From assembly GCF_017114915.1 (NCBI RefSeq), contig NZ_JAAUOE010000011.1, forward strand, positions 1 to 64,000: 64,000 nucleotides of DNA. Direction: 5' to 3'. The notes beneath the pieces were generated by a model. The model was not told the DNA's origin. It saw only the letters and a list, made by a program, of their open reading frames with translations, and did no database searches. The translations under genes and the position numbers were made by a program. Positions 16,964-26,300 of the stretch are shown here, piece after piece; position 1 is the stretch's first letter, and each line of letters opens with the position of its first letter. The DNA comes from Pseudomonas frederiksbergensis. Lineage in GTDB: Bacteria; Pseudomonadota; Gammaproteobacteria; Pseudomonadales; Pseudomonadaceae.

Positions 16964-17640
16964 TTCGATTGCTCTCCGCCATCGGCCGGCCCCAGGCGAT
17001 AGCCCAGGCCGCGCACGGTTTCGACGATGCCGTTACCGAGTTTGCGCCGCAGGTGATGGATGTGGACGTTAAGGGCGTTGCTTTCCAGTTCGTCGTTGAA
17101 ACCGTACACGCTGTCCTTGAGTTGCTCGGTGGACAGCACCCGGCCACGGTTATGCAGCAAGGCTTGCAGCAGCGATTGCTCACGGCGCGACAAATCCACC
17201 GGTTGGCCGCCGAGCTGGGTTTCGCGGCTGCTGGGATCGTAGGTCAAACGACCGTGTTCAATCAGATTGACGCTGCGCCCCGCCACTCGTCGCAACAGGG
17301 TGTGTAGCCGCGCGGCAAGTTCGCGCAGATCGAATGGTTTGAGCAGGTAATCGTCGGCGCCGGCTTGCAAGCCGTCGACCCGATCAGTGACCGAATCGCG
17401 GGCCGTGAGGATCAGCACTGGAATCTCCAGGCCATGGTGGCGCAACTGCTGCAACAGCTTGAGGCCATCTTCATCGGGCAGGCCGAGGTCCAGCACCATG
17501 ACGTCGAACTCCGCGACCTTGAGCATCGCCCGGGCCTTTGATGCGGTGGCGACGTGCTCGACGGTCAGGCCTTGAGCGGTCAGGCCGGCAACGATGCCGC
17601 TGGCGATCAACTCATCGTCTTCACAAACCAGTACGTGCAT
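16960..17640 (-). CDS. dsbR: DsbR, OmpR-family response regulator
   Basis: A 226-residue regulator. The receiver domain has acidic residues EDDE near residue 7, the phospho-Asp in VMVLDLGLPDEDG near residue 51, and the lysine in YLLKPFD. The C-terminal winged helix ends SNALNVHIHHLRRKLG...ETVRGLGYRLG. It is the partner of DsbS and should control dsbD-(TlpA)-dsbG; a tandem GGTTAATC repeat upstream of dsbD is a good candidate site. Start 17640 has a GGAG site; the in-frame start at 17664 lacks one. In P. aeruginosa it is directly divergent from the dsb genes; here an extra gene intervenes. Confidence 0.85.
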   Translation of the reverse strand: MHVLVCEDDELIASGIVAGLTAQGLTVEHVATASKARAMLKVAEFDVMVLDLGLPDEDGLKLLQQLRHHGLEIPVLILTARDSVTDRVDGLQAGADDYLLKPFDLRELAARLHTLLRRVAGRSVNLIEHGRLTYDPSSRETQLGGQPVDLSRREQSLLQALLHNRGRVLSTEQLKDSVYGFNDELESNALNVHIHHLRRKLGNGIVETVRGLGYRLGPADGGEQSK

Positions 17641-18036
17641 GGGAGCTCCATGAGCAAAAAACATGAGTCAAGCAGGTGAGGATTAAGCCGCAATTATGGC
17701 AAGCGTCACCCGCCAGGAGAAGCACAGCCTTGAGTTACGCCATTGTTGCAGTGTCAGACGGATACAGAAAGCGCTCTTTGCTTTATCAACTTCATCATCC
17801 ATCTCCGTTTTAAATAGATACAACCCTCTTATCAAAGCCCATATCAAAGAGCGATTTAACGCGATAATCTAAGTTCATTACCAAGCCCTCACAAACTTGA
17901 TAATTCAATAAAACAAACCGACACACACTAGAAAACCAAAATGCGCTCACCCGCTAGAGCGAGCGCAAACAAACTCAAACCGAAACAGCTCTACTTACCA
18001 GCAAGAGCCTTTTCACAAACTGAAAGGATTCAGAAA
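17641..18036. other. AT-rich intergenic region between dsbR and the hemopexin-like gene
   Basis: About 400 bases with no credible gene. It must hold the dsbR promoter (minus) and that of the hemopexin-like gene (plus). It is unusually AT-rich: the line 17821-17880 has 22 G+C of 60 by my count. No sigma-70 pair, Fur box, PvdS box or DsbR-like repeat could be recognised. Confidence 0.6.
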
Positions 18037-18723
18037 ATGCCAACATTAAAAAACTTTGTCGCCATCGACTGGCGCGCGGGCCCTGATCGTATTTATTTCT
18101 TCTTCAAGGATACCGACACCTATACTCGCTTTGACATTGGCGACAAAACGGTTCCGCCGGAATACCCCACCTCTGTCGAAGGAAACTGGGGGGGCTTCGA
18201 GCAACATGTTAAAAATCTACGCTTTGGATTCACCACCACCTCGTTAGGCCTGTTTGATGACCAGGATACTTCATGGCTATTCTATTACGACGGCAATACG
18301 CCAATGGTCTGTGAATACGACCAGGATCTTGACGCGGTGGCTGGCAAATACAAAGTTGTCAATTCGATGTGGGCTCCGATACTGCCTTACTTTGACCAGA
18401 TCGTCGCTGGAACATGGTGGCAAATCTCCGGCTACCCCTCCCTGTTTAGATTCCTCTTGAATGACGGGCATTATCTGTCGTTCAACTACGCAACTAAAAA
18501 GCTGACCCGCAGCGCCATCACCTACAATTCGATGCGGGGGCTGGAGCCTTATAAAGACCGAATCATCACCGCCGCACAAAACGATCGAACGTTTGCAGAC
18601 AGCTATTGGTACATTTTCCTGACCAACAACCAGTTCTTGATTTACAACATTCAGAGCGGCGGTGTGGTAGGCGGTCTGCGCAACGTCAACGACGCCACTT
18701 GGCCCGGGTTGTTACGCGGCTGA
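18037..18723 (+). CDS. Hemopexin-like four-repeat protein
   Basis: A 228-residue protein with four repeats of about 50 residues resembling hemopexin blades. They span roughly residues 8-54, 61-116, 120-171 and 175-225. Each pairs an aromatic 'YFFF/LFYY/WYIFL' strand with a 'YxRFD/CEYD/LSFNY/FLIYN' strand and closes with a motif such as EGNWGGF, NSMWAPIL or NDATWPGL. This predicts a four-bladed beta-propeller like hemopexin or photopexin. There is no signal peptide. Start 18037 has a GAAAGGA site and puts the first blade at the N-terminus. The gene is more AT-rich than its neighbours and sits between dsbR and dsbD, suggesting acquisition. The ligand is unknown; haem or metal is only a guess. 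Confidence 0.72.
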   Translation: MPTLKNFVAIDWRAGPDRIYFFFKDTDTYTRFDIGDKTVPPEYPTSVEGNWGGFEQHVKNLRFGFTTTSLGLFDDQDTSWLFYYDGNTPMVCEYDQDLDAVAGKYKVVNSMWAPILPYFDQIVAGTWWQISGYPSLFRFLLNDGHYLSFNYATKKLTRSAITYNSMRGLEPYKDRIITAAQNDRTFADSYWYIFLTNNQFLIYNIQSGGVVGGLRNVNDATWPGLLRG

Positions 18724-18787
18724 GGCCCTGAATAAGGTCCGATGCAGGTAAATTGGAGTTCTTCCTCTCCACATTGACGCAGGGCGC

Positions 18788-18806
18788 GGTTAATCATCGG
18801 TTAATC
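18788..18806 (+). promoter_or_regulatory. Candidate DsbR-binding tandem repeat upstream of dsbD
   Basis: Two direct copies of GGTTAATC spaced 11 bases start to start, the geometry usual for OmpR/PmrA-type regulators. The pair lies 48-66 bases upstream of the dsbD start codon. Confidence 0.6.
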
Positions 18807-18853
18807 GCCGCCCTCCACTGTGCACCTCACTTGCACAGGGATAAGGCTTACCC

Positions 18854-20590
18854 ATGCGTCGATTGTTTCTATTCTTCGTTCTGTTGATCTCGGGCATCGC
18901 CCAGGCAGGAACGAATCCGTTCGAAACCAAACCCGAATTTCTCCCGGTGGAAAAAGCATTCATCTTCACCTCCGAACGCCTTGAATCCGGCGAAACCCAG
19001 CTCTATTGGCAGATCGCCGACCATTATTACCTGTATCAGAAACGCCTGAAACTCGACGGTCTGGCCCCGGAGCAGATGCCGGTGCTGCCCGAAGGCGAGT
19101 CCCACAGCGATGAGTTCTTCGGCGAACAGCAGGTGTACCGCCAGGGTCTGGAGCTGAAGATCCCGGCCGGTGCCGCCGGTCAGATCAAGGTAGGCTTCCA
19201 GGGCTGCGCCGATGCCGGTTTGTGTTATCCGCCGCAGACTCAAGTGGTCGACCTTGGCGCCAGTAACGTCCTTGCCGCGTTCAATGAAGAAGCGCCCGAC
19301 CAGGCCCTGGCCAGTGGCCTGCAACAGCGGGCGCTGGGCTGGAGCCTGCTGGTGTTCTTCGGTCTGGGGCTGCTGCTGGCATTCACCCCTTGCTCGTTGC
19401 CGATGCTGCCGATTTTGGCGGGGTTGATCGTCGGCAGTGGCGCCACGCCTAAACGCGGTTTTGCCTTGGCCGGCAGCTACGTGATCAGCATGGCGCTGGT
19501 GTATGCGGCGATGGGCGTTCTGGCGGCGGCGCTCGGGGCAAACCTTCAAGCGCTGCTGCAGAATCCATGGCTGCTCGGCAGCTTTGCGGCGGTGTTCGTG
19601 CTGCTGGCCTTGCCGATGTTCGGCTTTTTCGAACTGCAATTGCCGGTGGCCGTGCGAGATCGCCTGGAACATGTTTCGCGCAACCAGCGCGGTGGCAACC
19701 TGATCGGCGCCGGTGTGCTGGGAGCGTTGTCCGGCCTGTTAGTCGGCCCGTGCATGACCGCTCCATTGGCCGGCGCCCTGCTCTATATCGCCCAGAGCGG
19801 CAATGCGCTGCACGGCGGGTTGATTCTGTTCGCCCTGGGCATCGGCATCGGTGTACCGCTGTTGTTGCTGGTGACCGTCGGCAATCGTTTCCTGCCCAAA
19901 CCCGGCGCCTGGATGAACCTGCTCAAAGGCGTGTTCGGCTTCCTGTTCCTCGCCACCGCGCTGCTGATGCTGCGCCCGGTGCTGGATGAATCGCTATGGC
20001 TCGGCTTGTGCGGCGCGTTGTTGCTGATCGCCGCCTACAGTGCCTGGAAGCAGTCGCAAGGTTTTGGCCGGGTTGCCCACTTGTTCGGCGTCAGTTCGCT
20101 GTTGTTGGGTCTTTGGGGCAGCCTGCTGGTGATCGGTGCCGCGGGCGGTAGTGACGATCCGTATCAGCCGTTGCAGGTGTACAGCACCGGCCGTACCGAC
20201 GCTGCCGCGCCAAGCGCCCATGATGCCTTCACCACGATCAAGGACCCGATCGCACTGCAACGGGAGCTGGACGCCGCACGGGACCAGGGCCAATGGGTGC
20301 TGCTCGATTACTACGCCGACTGGTGTGTCTCGTGCAAAGTCATGGAAAAACAGGTTTTCGGCAAACCCCAGGTGCTGGATGCGCTCCGCGATGTGCGCTT
20401 GCTACGGCTGGACGTCACCGCCGACAATGCCGCCAGCCGCGAACTGCTCGGCCGTTACAAAGTGCCGGGGCCGCCCAGCCTGTTGTGGATAGGCACCGAC
20501 GGCATTGAGCGCCGCAGCCAGCGCATCACCGGTGAGGTCGATGCCGGCACTTTCCTGCAACACTGGACCACCACCCGAGACACTCGTTAA
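18854..20590 (+). CDS. dsbD: DsbD, thiol:disulfide interchange protein
   Basis: A 578-residue protein that passes electrons from cytosolic thioredoxin across the membrane to periplasmic thiol proteins. After a Sec signal (FFVLLISGIAQAG) it has the periplasmic alpha domain (cysteines in GCADAGLCYPPQ), a membrane domain of eight or so helices with the redox cysteines in FTPCSLPMLP and VGPCMTAPLAG, and a C-terminal thioredoxin domain with DWCVSCKVMEKQVF. All three redox pairs are present. It heads an operon with the TlpA-like and dsbG genes, adjoining TlpA by one base. Confidence 0.93.
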   Translation: MRRLFLFFVLLISGIAQAGTNPFETKPEFLPVEKAFIFTSERLESGETQLYWQIADHYYLYQKRLKLDGLAPEQMPVLPEGESHSDEFFGEQQVYRQGLELKIPAGAAGQIKVGFQGCADAGLCYPPQTQVVDLGASNVLAAFNEEAPDQALASGLQQRALGWSLLVFFGLGLLLAFTPCSLPMLPILAGLIVGSGATPKRGFALAGSYVISMALVYAAMGVLAAALGANLQALLQNPWLLGSFAAVFVLLALPMFGFFELQLPVAVRDRLEHVSRNQRGGNLIGAGVLGALSGLLVGPCMTAPLAGALLYIAQSGNALHGGLILFALGIGIGVPLLLLVTVGNRFLPKPGAWMNLLKGVFGFLFLATALLMLRPVLDESLWLGLCGALLLIAAYSAWKQSQGFGRVAHLFGVSSLLLGLWGSLLVIGAAGGSDDPYQPLQVYSTGRTDAAAPSAHDAFTTIKDPIALQRELDAARDQGQWVLLDYYADWCVSCKVMEKQVFGKPQVLDALRDVRLLRLDVTADNAASRELLGRYKVPGPPSLLWIGTDGIERRSQRITGEVDAGTFLQHWTTTRDTR

Positions 20591-21462
20591 TGCTGACCTT
20601 TACCCTCGGCACCTTTGCCATCGCGCTTAATCACCTGCTGCTGATCAGTGCCCTGGCGCTGGCGACCTTGGTCGGCTGGCGGGTGGCCAAGCGCGGCGGC
20701 GAGAACCCGGAGTCGGTGCTGTTCAGCCTGTTCCTGCTGGGCATGCTGGCGGCCCGGGTCGGCTTCGTGATTGCCTACTGGGCGCACTATCGCAACGATC
20801 CGTGGCAGATCATCGACCTGCGCGACGGTGGTTTTCTCGCCTGGCCGGGGGTGGTCGTGTTGTTGCTGGCTGCGTTGTATCGAGGCTGGCGTCGCCCGGG
20901 CATGCGTCGGCCCTTGGGCTTTGGCGTGGTCAGTGGCCTGGCGTTCTGGCTGCTGGCGAGTTTCTCCCTGAGTATGTACGAACAAGGCACGCGCCTGCCG
21001 CAGATCACCCTGCGCAATGCCGCCGGCCAGGCCATACCGCTCAGCGACTACCAGGGCGGTCCGCTGATCATCAACCTTTGGGCCACCTGGTGCCCACCGT
21101 GCCGCCGGGAAATGCCGGTGCTGGAAAACGCCCAGCAGCAACGCCCGGACCTGACGTTCCTGTTCGTCAACCAGTCCGAGAGCATGCAGAGCGTCGCCAC
21201 CTTCCTCGAAACCCAGGGCCTGAGCCTGACCAACGTGCTGTTCGATGGCAGCGGTCGATTGAGTCAGGCGGTGGGTTCCATGGCATTGCCGACTACGCTG
21301 TTCTATAGCCCTGACGGGCACCTGCTGGGCAGCCATCTGGGCGAACTCTCTGAAGCCAGCCTGGCCCGCGCCCTGGAAAACTTCGACACCCCGAACCCGG
21401 CCACCTCGGCCACGCCTTCAAGGAACTTGCCATGCTCCGCCTCCGCCTCCGCCACCTGCTGA
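20590..21462 (+). CDS. TlpA-like thioredoxin fused to an Lgt-like membrane region
   Basis: A 290-residue protein in two parts. Residues 1-130 are membrane-embedded, about four helices resembling the N-terminal part of prolipoprotein diacylglyceryl transferase (FLLGMLAARVGFVIAYW). Residues 140-275 form a periplasmic thioredoxin of the TlpA/ResA type, with active site WATWCPPCRREMP and the cis-proline at SMALPTTLF. It should be a membrane-tethered reductase served by DsbD. It corresponds to PA2477. Its 3' end overlaps dsbG by 31 bases in another frame, and the last 15 or so residues (NPATSATPSRN...) look unstructured. Confidence 0.85.
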   Translation: MLTFTLGTFAIALNHLLLISALALATLVGWRVAKRGGENPESVLFSLFLLGMLAARVGFVIAYWAHYRNDPWQIIDLRDGGFLAWPGVVVLLLAALYRGWRRPGMRRPLGFGVVSGLAFWLLASFSLSMYEQGTRLPQITLRNAAGQAIPLSDYQGGPLIINLWATWCPPCRREMPVLENAQQQRPDLTFLFVNQSESMQSVATFLETQGLSLTNVLFDGSGRLSQAVGSMALPTTLFYSPDGHLLGSHLGELSEASLARALENFDTPNPATSATPSRNLPCSASASATC

Positions 21463-22205
21463 CACTGACCCTGGGTGCCGCCCTGCTGCACCTGCCGTCG
21501 GTACAGGCCGAAGAACTGCCTGAAGCGATCAAGAAGATCGAAGCCAAGGGCGCCAAAATCGTCGGCACCTTCGACGCGCCCGACGGCCTGCGCGGTTACG
21601 CGGCGCAGTACCAGAACCGCGGCATGACGCTGTACCTGACCCTGGATGGCAAACATGTGCTGCTCGGCAATCTGTATGACGCCGACGGCAATGACCTGAG
21701 CAGCGCGCCGTTGCAGAAACTGGTGTACGCGCCGATGGCCAAGGAAATCTGGAGCAAGATGGAAGCCAGCCACTGGATCGCTGACGGCAACAAGGACGCA
21801 CCGCGGGTCGTCTACCTGTTCAGCGACCCGAATTGCCCATACTGCAACATGTTCTGGGAACAGGCGCGGCCGTGGGTCAAGGCCGGCAAGGTGCAGTTGC
21901 GGCACATCATGGTCGGCATCATTCGCGAAGACAGTCCCGGCAAGTCCGCCGCGCTGCTGGCGGCCAAGGACCCGCAGAAAGCCCTGGAAGAACATGAGAA
22001 ATCCGGCAAGGGCAGTTCGCTCAAGCCGCTGAAAGACGTGCCACCGGCGATTCAAGCGAAACTGGCGGCGAACATGAAGTTGATGGAAGACCTGGAATTG
22101 GCCGCCACCCCGGCGATTTTCTACATGGATGACAAGGGCCAGCTGCAACAACAGCAAGGCGCGCCGTCACCGGACAAGTTGGTGAAGATTCTCGGGCCTA
22201 AGTAA
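21432..22205 (+). CDS. dsbG: DsbG, periplasmic disulfide isomerase/reductase
   Basis: A 257-residue periplasmic protein. A Sec signal (LLTLTLGAALLHLPSVQA) is followed by a dimerisation domain and a thioredoxin domain with FSDPNCPYCNMFWEQARPW; the CPYC site is the DsbG form. The cis-proline region is AATPAIFYMDDKG. It overlaps the upstream TlpA-like gene by 31 bases and closes the dsb operon. It is followed by a REPIN palindrome and a convergent hydrolase gene. Confidence 0.9.
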   Translation: MLRLRLRHLLTLTLGAALLHLPSVQAEELPEAIKKIEAKGAKIVGTFDAPDGLRGYAAQYQNRGMTLYLTLDGKHVLLGNLYDADGNDLSSAPLQKLVYAPMAKEIWSKMEASHWIADGNKDAPRVVYLFSDPNCPYCNMFWEQARPWVKAGKVQLRHIMVGIIREDSPGKSAALLAAKDPQKALEEHEKSGKGSSLKPLKDVPPAIQAKLAANMKLMEDLELAATPAIFYMDDKGQLQQQQGAPSPDKLVKILGPK

Positions 22206-22218
22206 TCCCAGCCGGCCC

Positions 22219-22310
22219 CTTCGCGGGCAAGCCTCGCTCCTACGGGATTTGGGTGGTTTGCGATTATTGCGAACGACCCAATACTGTAGGAGCGAGGCTT
22301 GCCCGCGAAG
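22219..22310. repeat. REPIN (paired REP palindrome) A
   Basis: Two perfect 25-base inverted arms, 22219-22243 and 22286-22310, of the TAGGAGCGAGGCTTGCCCGC family. It lies between the convergent dsbG and hydrolase genes. Confidence 0.88.
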
Positions 22311-22326
22311 GCGTCTGCATGATCGA

Positions 22327-23139
22327 CTAAGTTCTCTCAGCCAAAAACTTCATCAGTGCGTCAGTCACGAACTTCGGGTTCTCCAGATTGGAGATATGCC
22401 CCGCCTCCGGCACCAGCACATACGGGCAACCGATCAACTCAGCCATCTCTTGGGTTTCCGACGGCGGCCGCGGTTTGTCCTGGTCGCCGCACATCAACAG
22501 CGTGGTTTCAGGGTTCAACTGAGCCAGGCGCGGCAACAGATCATCACGCCCAAAGGTAATCCGCCCCATCGGCACGATACTTTCACGCAGACGGTCGGCT
22601 GGCAGCGCCGCCAGTTTTGCGCGGAATTCCTGATACAGCGCCGACTGCGGATCGATGCCCGGGCGGAAGAAAATCGGCACCACAATGTCGAGCAGTTGCG
22701 GCGAGATCTCACCGCTGTCTTCGATCTGCTTGAACAGCGAGAAATAGTACTGGCGAGTCGGTTCCGGTTCGACGCCGACGTAGGTGTCCATCAGCACCAG
22801 ACCGTTGAGCCGCTGCGGCGCCGACAGCGCCAGTCGAACGCCCCACATGCCACCCACCGAAAGACCGACCAGCGTGACGCGGTCGATGTCCAGATGATCG
22901 AGCAATGCCAGTGCCTGACGCGCCACGTCATTGAGCGAGGTCATGCCCTCGGGCATCCGCCCGGACTCGCCATGGCCCCACAGGTCCAGGGCAATGACCC
23001 GATAGTGCTGCGACAGTGCCGCAATCTGCGGTGCCCACATGGCCTGGTCCCACAGGTAACTGCCAGCCAGCAACACCGCCGGGCCTGTGCCTTGATCCAT
23101 GTAGTGAAGCGCTTGTCCATCAACCGTTACGAAGGGCAT
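22327..23139 (-). CDS. Alpha/beta-fold hydrolase
   Basis: A 270-residue cytosolic hydrolase. The oxyanion region follows VLLAGSYLWDQAMW, the nucleophile elbow is GLSVGG near residue 96, the acid lies in LMCGDQDKPRP, and the catalytic histidine is in VPEAGHISNLENP. It resembles the 3-oxoadipate enol-lactonase/lactonase-type group. It is not the type II thioesterase PvdG, whose elbow is usually GHSMGA. Start 23139 has AGGGAGA upstream. It is flanked by REPINs on both sides and has no PvdS box, so a pyoverdine role is not indicated. Confidence 0.85.
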   Translation of the reverse strand: MPFVTVDGQALHYMDQGTGPAVLLAGSYLWDQAMWAPQIAALSQHYRVIALDLWGHGESGRMPEGMTSLNDVARQALALLDHLDIDRVTLVGLSVGGMWGVRLALSAPQRLNGLVLMDTYVGVEPEPTRQYYFSLFKQIEDSGEISPQLLDIVVPIFFRPGIDPQSALYQEFRAKLAALPADRLRESIVPMGRITFGRDDLLPRLAQLNPETTLLMCGDQDKPRPPSETQEMAELIGCPYVLVPEAGHISNLENPKFVTDALMKFLAERT

Positions 23140-23243
23140 CGACTGTCTCCCTGGTGAAATCGGATCCATTAAAAAAGCACAGGAAGACTGAGCCGCATGG
23201 GACCGGCAGTCAACCCGCAGCTTTGTGCTGCCTGTTGGGACGC

Positions 23244-23323
23244 CTTCGCGGGCAAGCCTCGCTCCTACGGTATTGTGTCGATCAATCGACGCGGACCTGT
23301 AGGAGCGAGGCTTGCCCGCGAAG
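23244..23323. repeat. REPIN B
   Basis: Inverted 25-base arms, 23244-23268 and 23299-23323, of the same family as REPIN A. It lies between the pvdL stop and the downstream hydrolase gene. Confidence 0.88.
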
Positions 23324-23346
23324 AGGCCCTCACTGATGCTAGAGAA

Positions 23347-26300
23347 CTACAACCCCTCCAGCTCCGCCATCAAATCATTCAACCGATCCACCTTCTCCTC
23401 GGTAATGTCGCTCGCCGCCAACCCGTCGATGTACTCGGCCAACTCCGCCACCGTGCTGCACTCAAACATCGCCCGCAGCGGCACGTTGCGTTGCAGGGCT
23501 TTTTGCACCCGCGAGGCGATCTGTGTGGCCAACAGCGAATGGCCGCCGAGCTCGAAGAAATTGTCACGCACGCCGACCTTCTCGACCTTCAACACCTCGG
23601 CCCAGATATCGGCCAGGGTTTGCTCCAGCTCATTGCCCGGCGCCTGATAGTCCTGGCTTTGCAGCTGGCCGATCTCCAGCGCCGGCAAGGCCTTGCGATC
23701 GAGTTTGCCGTTGGCGTTGAGCGGCAGCTTGTCGAGCCACAGCCAGTGCAGTGGCACCATGTACTCCGGCAACTCGGCACGCAGGCGCTGCTTGATCCGC
23801 TCCAGTGGTTCGTGCGGATTGAGCGCCGAATCTGCTGCCACCAGATAGCCGACCAGATGCTTGCCGTTGATGCCCTCCTGCACCCCGACCGCCGCGTCGC
23901 GGACTTCCGGCTGTTCATGCAGACGCGCCTCGATTTCACCCAGTTCGATGCGGTAACCGCGAATCTTCACTTGATGGTCGATGCGTCCGACGTATTCCAG
24001 CACACCATCACTGCGACGTCGGGCCAGATCGCCGGTGCGATACAAGCGATCCCCCGGCGCACCGAACGGGTTCGGCACAAACACCTGCGCCGTGCGCAAC
24101 GGATCGCTCACATAACCGCGCCCCACCCCGGTGCCGGTCACGCACAACTCACCCACCGCCCCCAATGGCACCAGCTCCAGCGCGCCATCGAGCAGGTACA
24201 AACGGTTGTTGTCGGTCGGTGTACCAATCGGTAGATAACTGCCACGGGTCGAGGCCATGTCGACCCGGAAGAACGCCACATCGTCCGAGCATTCCGCCGG
24301 GCCATAAGCGTTCACCAAGCCGATCTGCGGGTAACACAGCAACCATTGATGCGCCAGTTCCGGCGGCATCGCCTCACCGGTCGGCAGCATCCAGCGCAGG
24401 CCATCGAGGCTCATGCGCTCCTGGGCAAGCATGCCCTGGATCAGCGACGGCACGCTTTCCAGTACGGTGATGCCCTGGCGCTGAACGTGAGCCAGCAAGC
24501 CTTGCGGATCGTGGGCGATGCTGTTTGGCACGATGTCCACCCGAGCACCGAACAACGGCGCCGCGAGGAACTGCCAGACCGAAATGTCGAAGCTTTGCGA
24601 GGCGGTTTGCGCGATCACATCGGCATCGCTCAGTTTCAGGTACGGCACCTTGCTCAACTGGTTATTAAGCATGCCGCGCTGTTCGACCATCACGCCTTTC
24701 GGCAGGCCGGTGGAGCCCGAGGTGTAGATCACATACGCGAGATTGTCCGGGCCGCTGTAAATACCCGGATTGGCCACCGACACATCGCTCGCCTGCACGT
24801 CTTCCCAGACCAGCAATCGAGGTCGGTTGGCACAACCGAACTCTTCCAGCAGCGCAACGGCTTGTTCACGGCACGCCTGGGTGCAGACCAGCAACGGCGT
24901 GCGACTCAGGTCGATGATCCGGCTCAGACGCTGACTCGGCAGGCTCGGGTCCAGCGGCAGGTAACCGGCACCGGCCTTGAAGCTGCCGATGATCATGCCC
25001 AGCAGGTCGAGGTTACGTTCGGCGAGCAGCGCCACGGGTTGATCGAGGCCGACGCCGGCTGCAATCAGCGCATGGCCGAGACGGTTGCTGCGCTGGTTCA
25101 GCTCAACATAACTGTGTTGCTGATCGAGGCAACTGGCGGCAATCCGCTGCGGATGCTGGGCAACCTGCGCTTCGAACAATGAGACATAGCTCTGCTCCAG
25201 CGGGTAATCGTGTTCACTCTGGTTGCAGCCATGGATCAGGAAGTCCTGTTCCTCTGCGCCCAACAGCGGCAAGTCGGCCATGTCGCCATGGAAGCCTTCG
25301 ACCAGCGCCAGCAACAGGCGCTTGAACTCACCGAGCATGCGCTCGACCGTGGATTCGTCGAAGTAACGCTGGTCGTAGGACAGGTGCAAACCCAGGTCAT
25401 CCCCCGGATAACACACCGCCGTCAACGGGAAGTTGGTGTGGGTGCGGCCCGAATCCGAGGTGGCATTGAGGCTTTGCGCCCGGTCCAGCACCGAGACTTC
25501 CACCGGGGCGTTCTCGAATACGAACAGGCTGTCGAACAGCGGCTGGCCCTTCGGCAACTCGCTGTTTTCCTGGATGCTCACCAGCGGCAGGTACTCGTAC
25601 TCGCGCAGCTGCATGTTGCTGTCGAGCAAACCGGTCAGCCACTGACGAACGCTGCAGCGCTGATCGTCCTCGGGCATTTTCACCCGCAGGGCGATGCTGT
25701 TGATGAACAGCCCGACGGTACGCTGCATCTCTGGCATCTGCACCGGACGCCCGGCCACCGTGACGCCGAACAGCACGTCGCGATCACCGCTCAGGCGACG
25801 CAGCACAAGCGCCCACGCCGCCTGGGCGAAGGTGTTGATGGTCAGTTGATGGGCCTGGGCCAGTTCGCGCAGTTGCGCACCCTCCCGGGCATCGAGCCTC
25901 GTATAACGGTCGCCGACGATCATGCCGCCGCTGTCGCCGGCATGTTCACGCAGCAATGGCCGGTCGCTCGGAATCGGCGTGGTGCGCTCGAAACCTTGCA
26001 GGTTCTGCCGCCACCACTGCCGCGCTTCGGCCAGGCTCTGGCGTTGCAGCCAGCCGATGTAATCGCGATAACGCGGCGGCACGGCCAGTTGCGCTTCCCG
26101 ACCTTCGCCGAGGGCGGTGTAGATGTCGAAGAAGTCGTTCATCAATAGCGAACGGCACCAGGCATCGATGAGGATGTGGTGGTTGCTCATCATGAACCAG
26201 TAGCGCGCCGCGCCCACGCGGATCAAGCGCAGGTGGAACGGTGCCTGGTTGAGCAGATCGAACCCGGCCTCGCGCTCGCTTTTGAGCAGCGCCTGCAACT

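Noticed and set aside
17941..18036. An upstream start for the hemopexin-like gene giving 32 extra residues
   Set aside because: The extension is basic and low-complexity with no ribosome site; ATG 18037 has GAAAGGA.
22327..23139. The hydrolase as the pyoverdine thioesterase PvdG
   Set aside because: The nucleophile elbow is GLSVGG with lactonase-like motifs, REPINs flank the gene, and there is no PvdS box.
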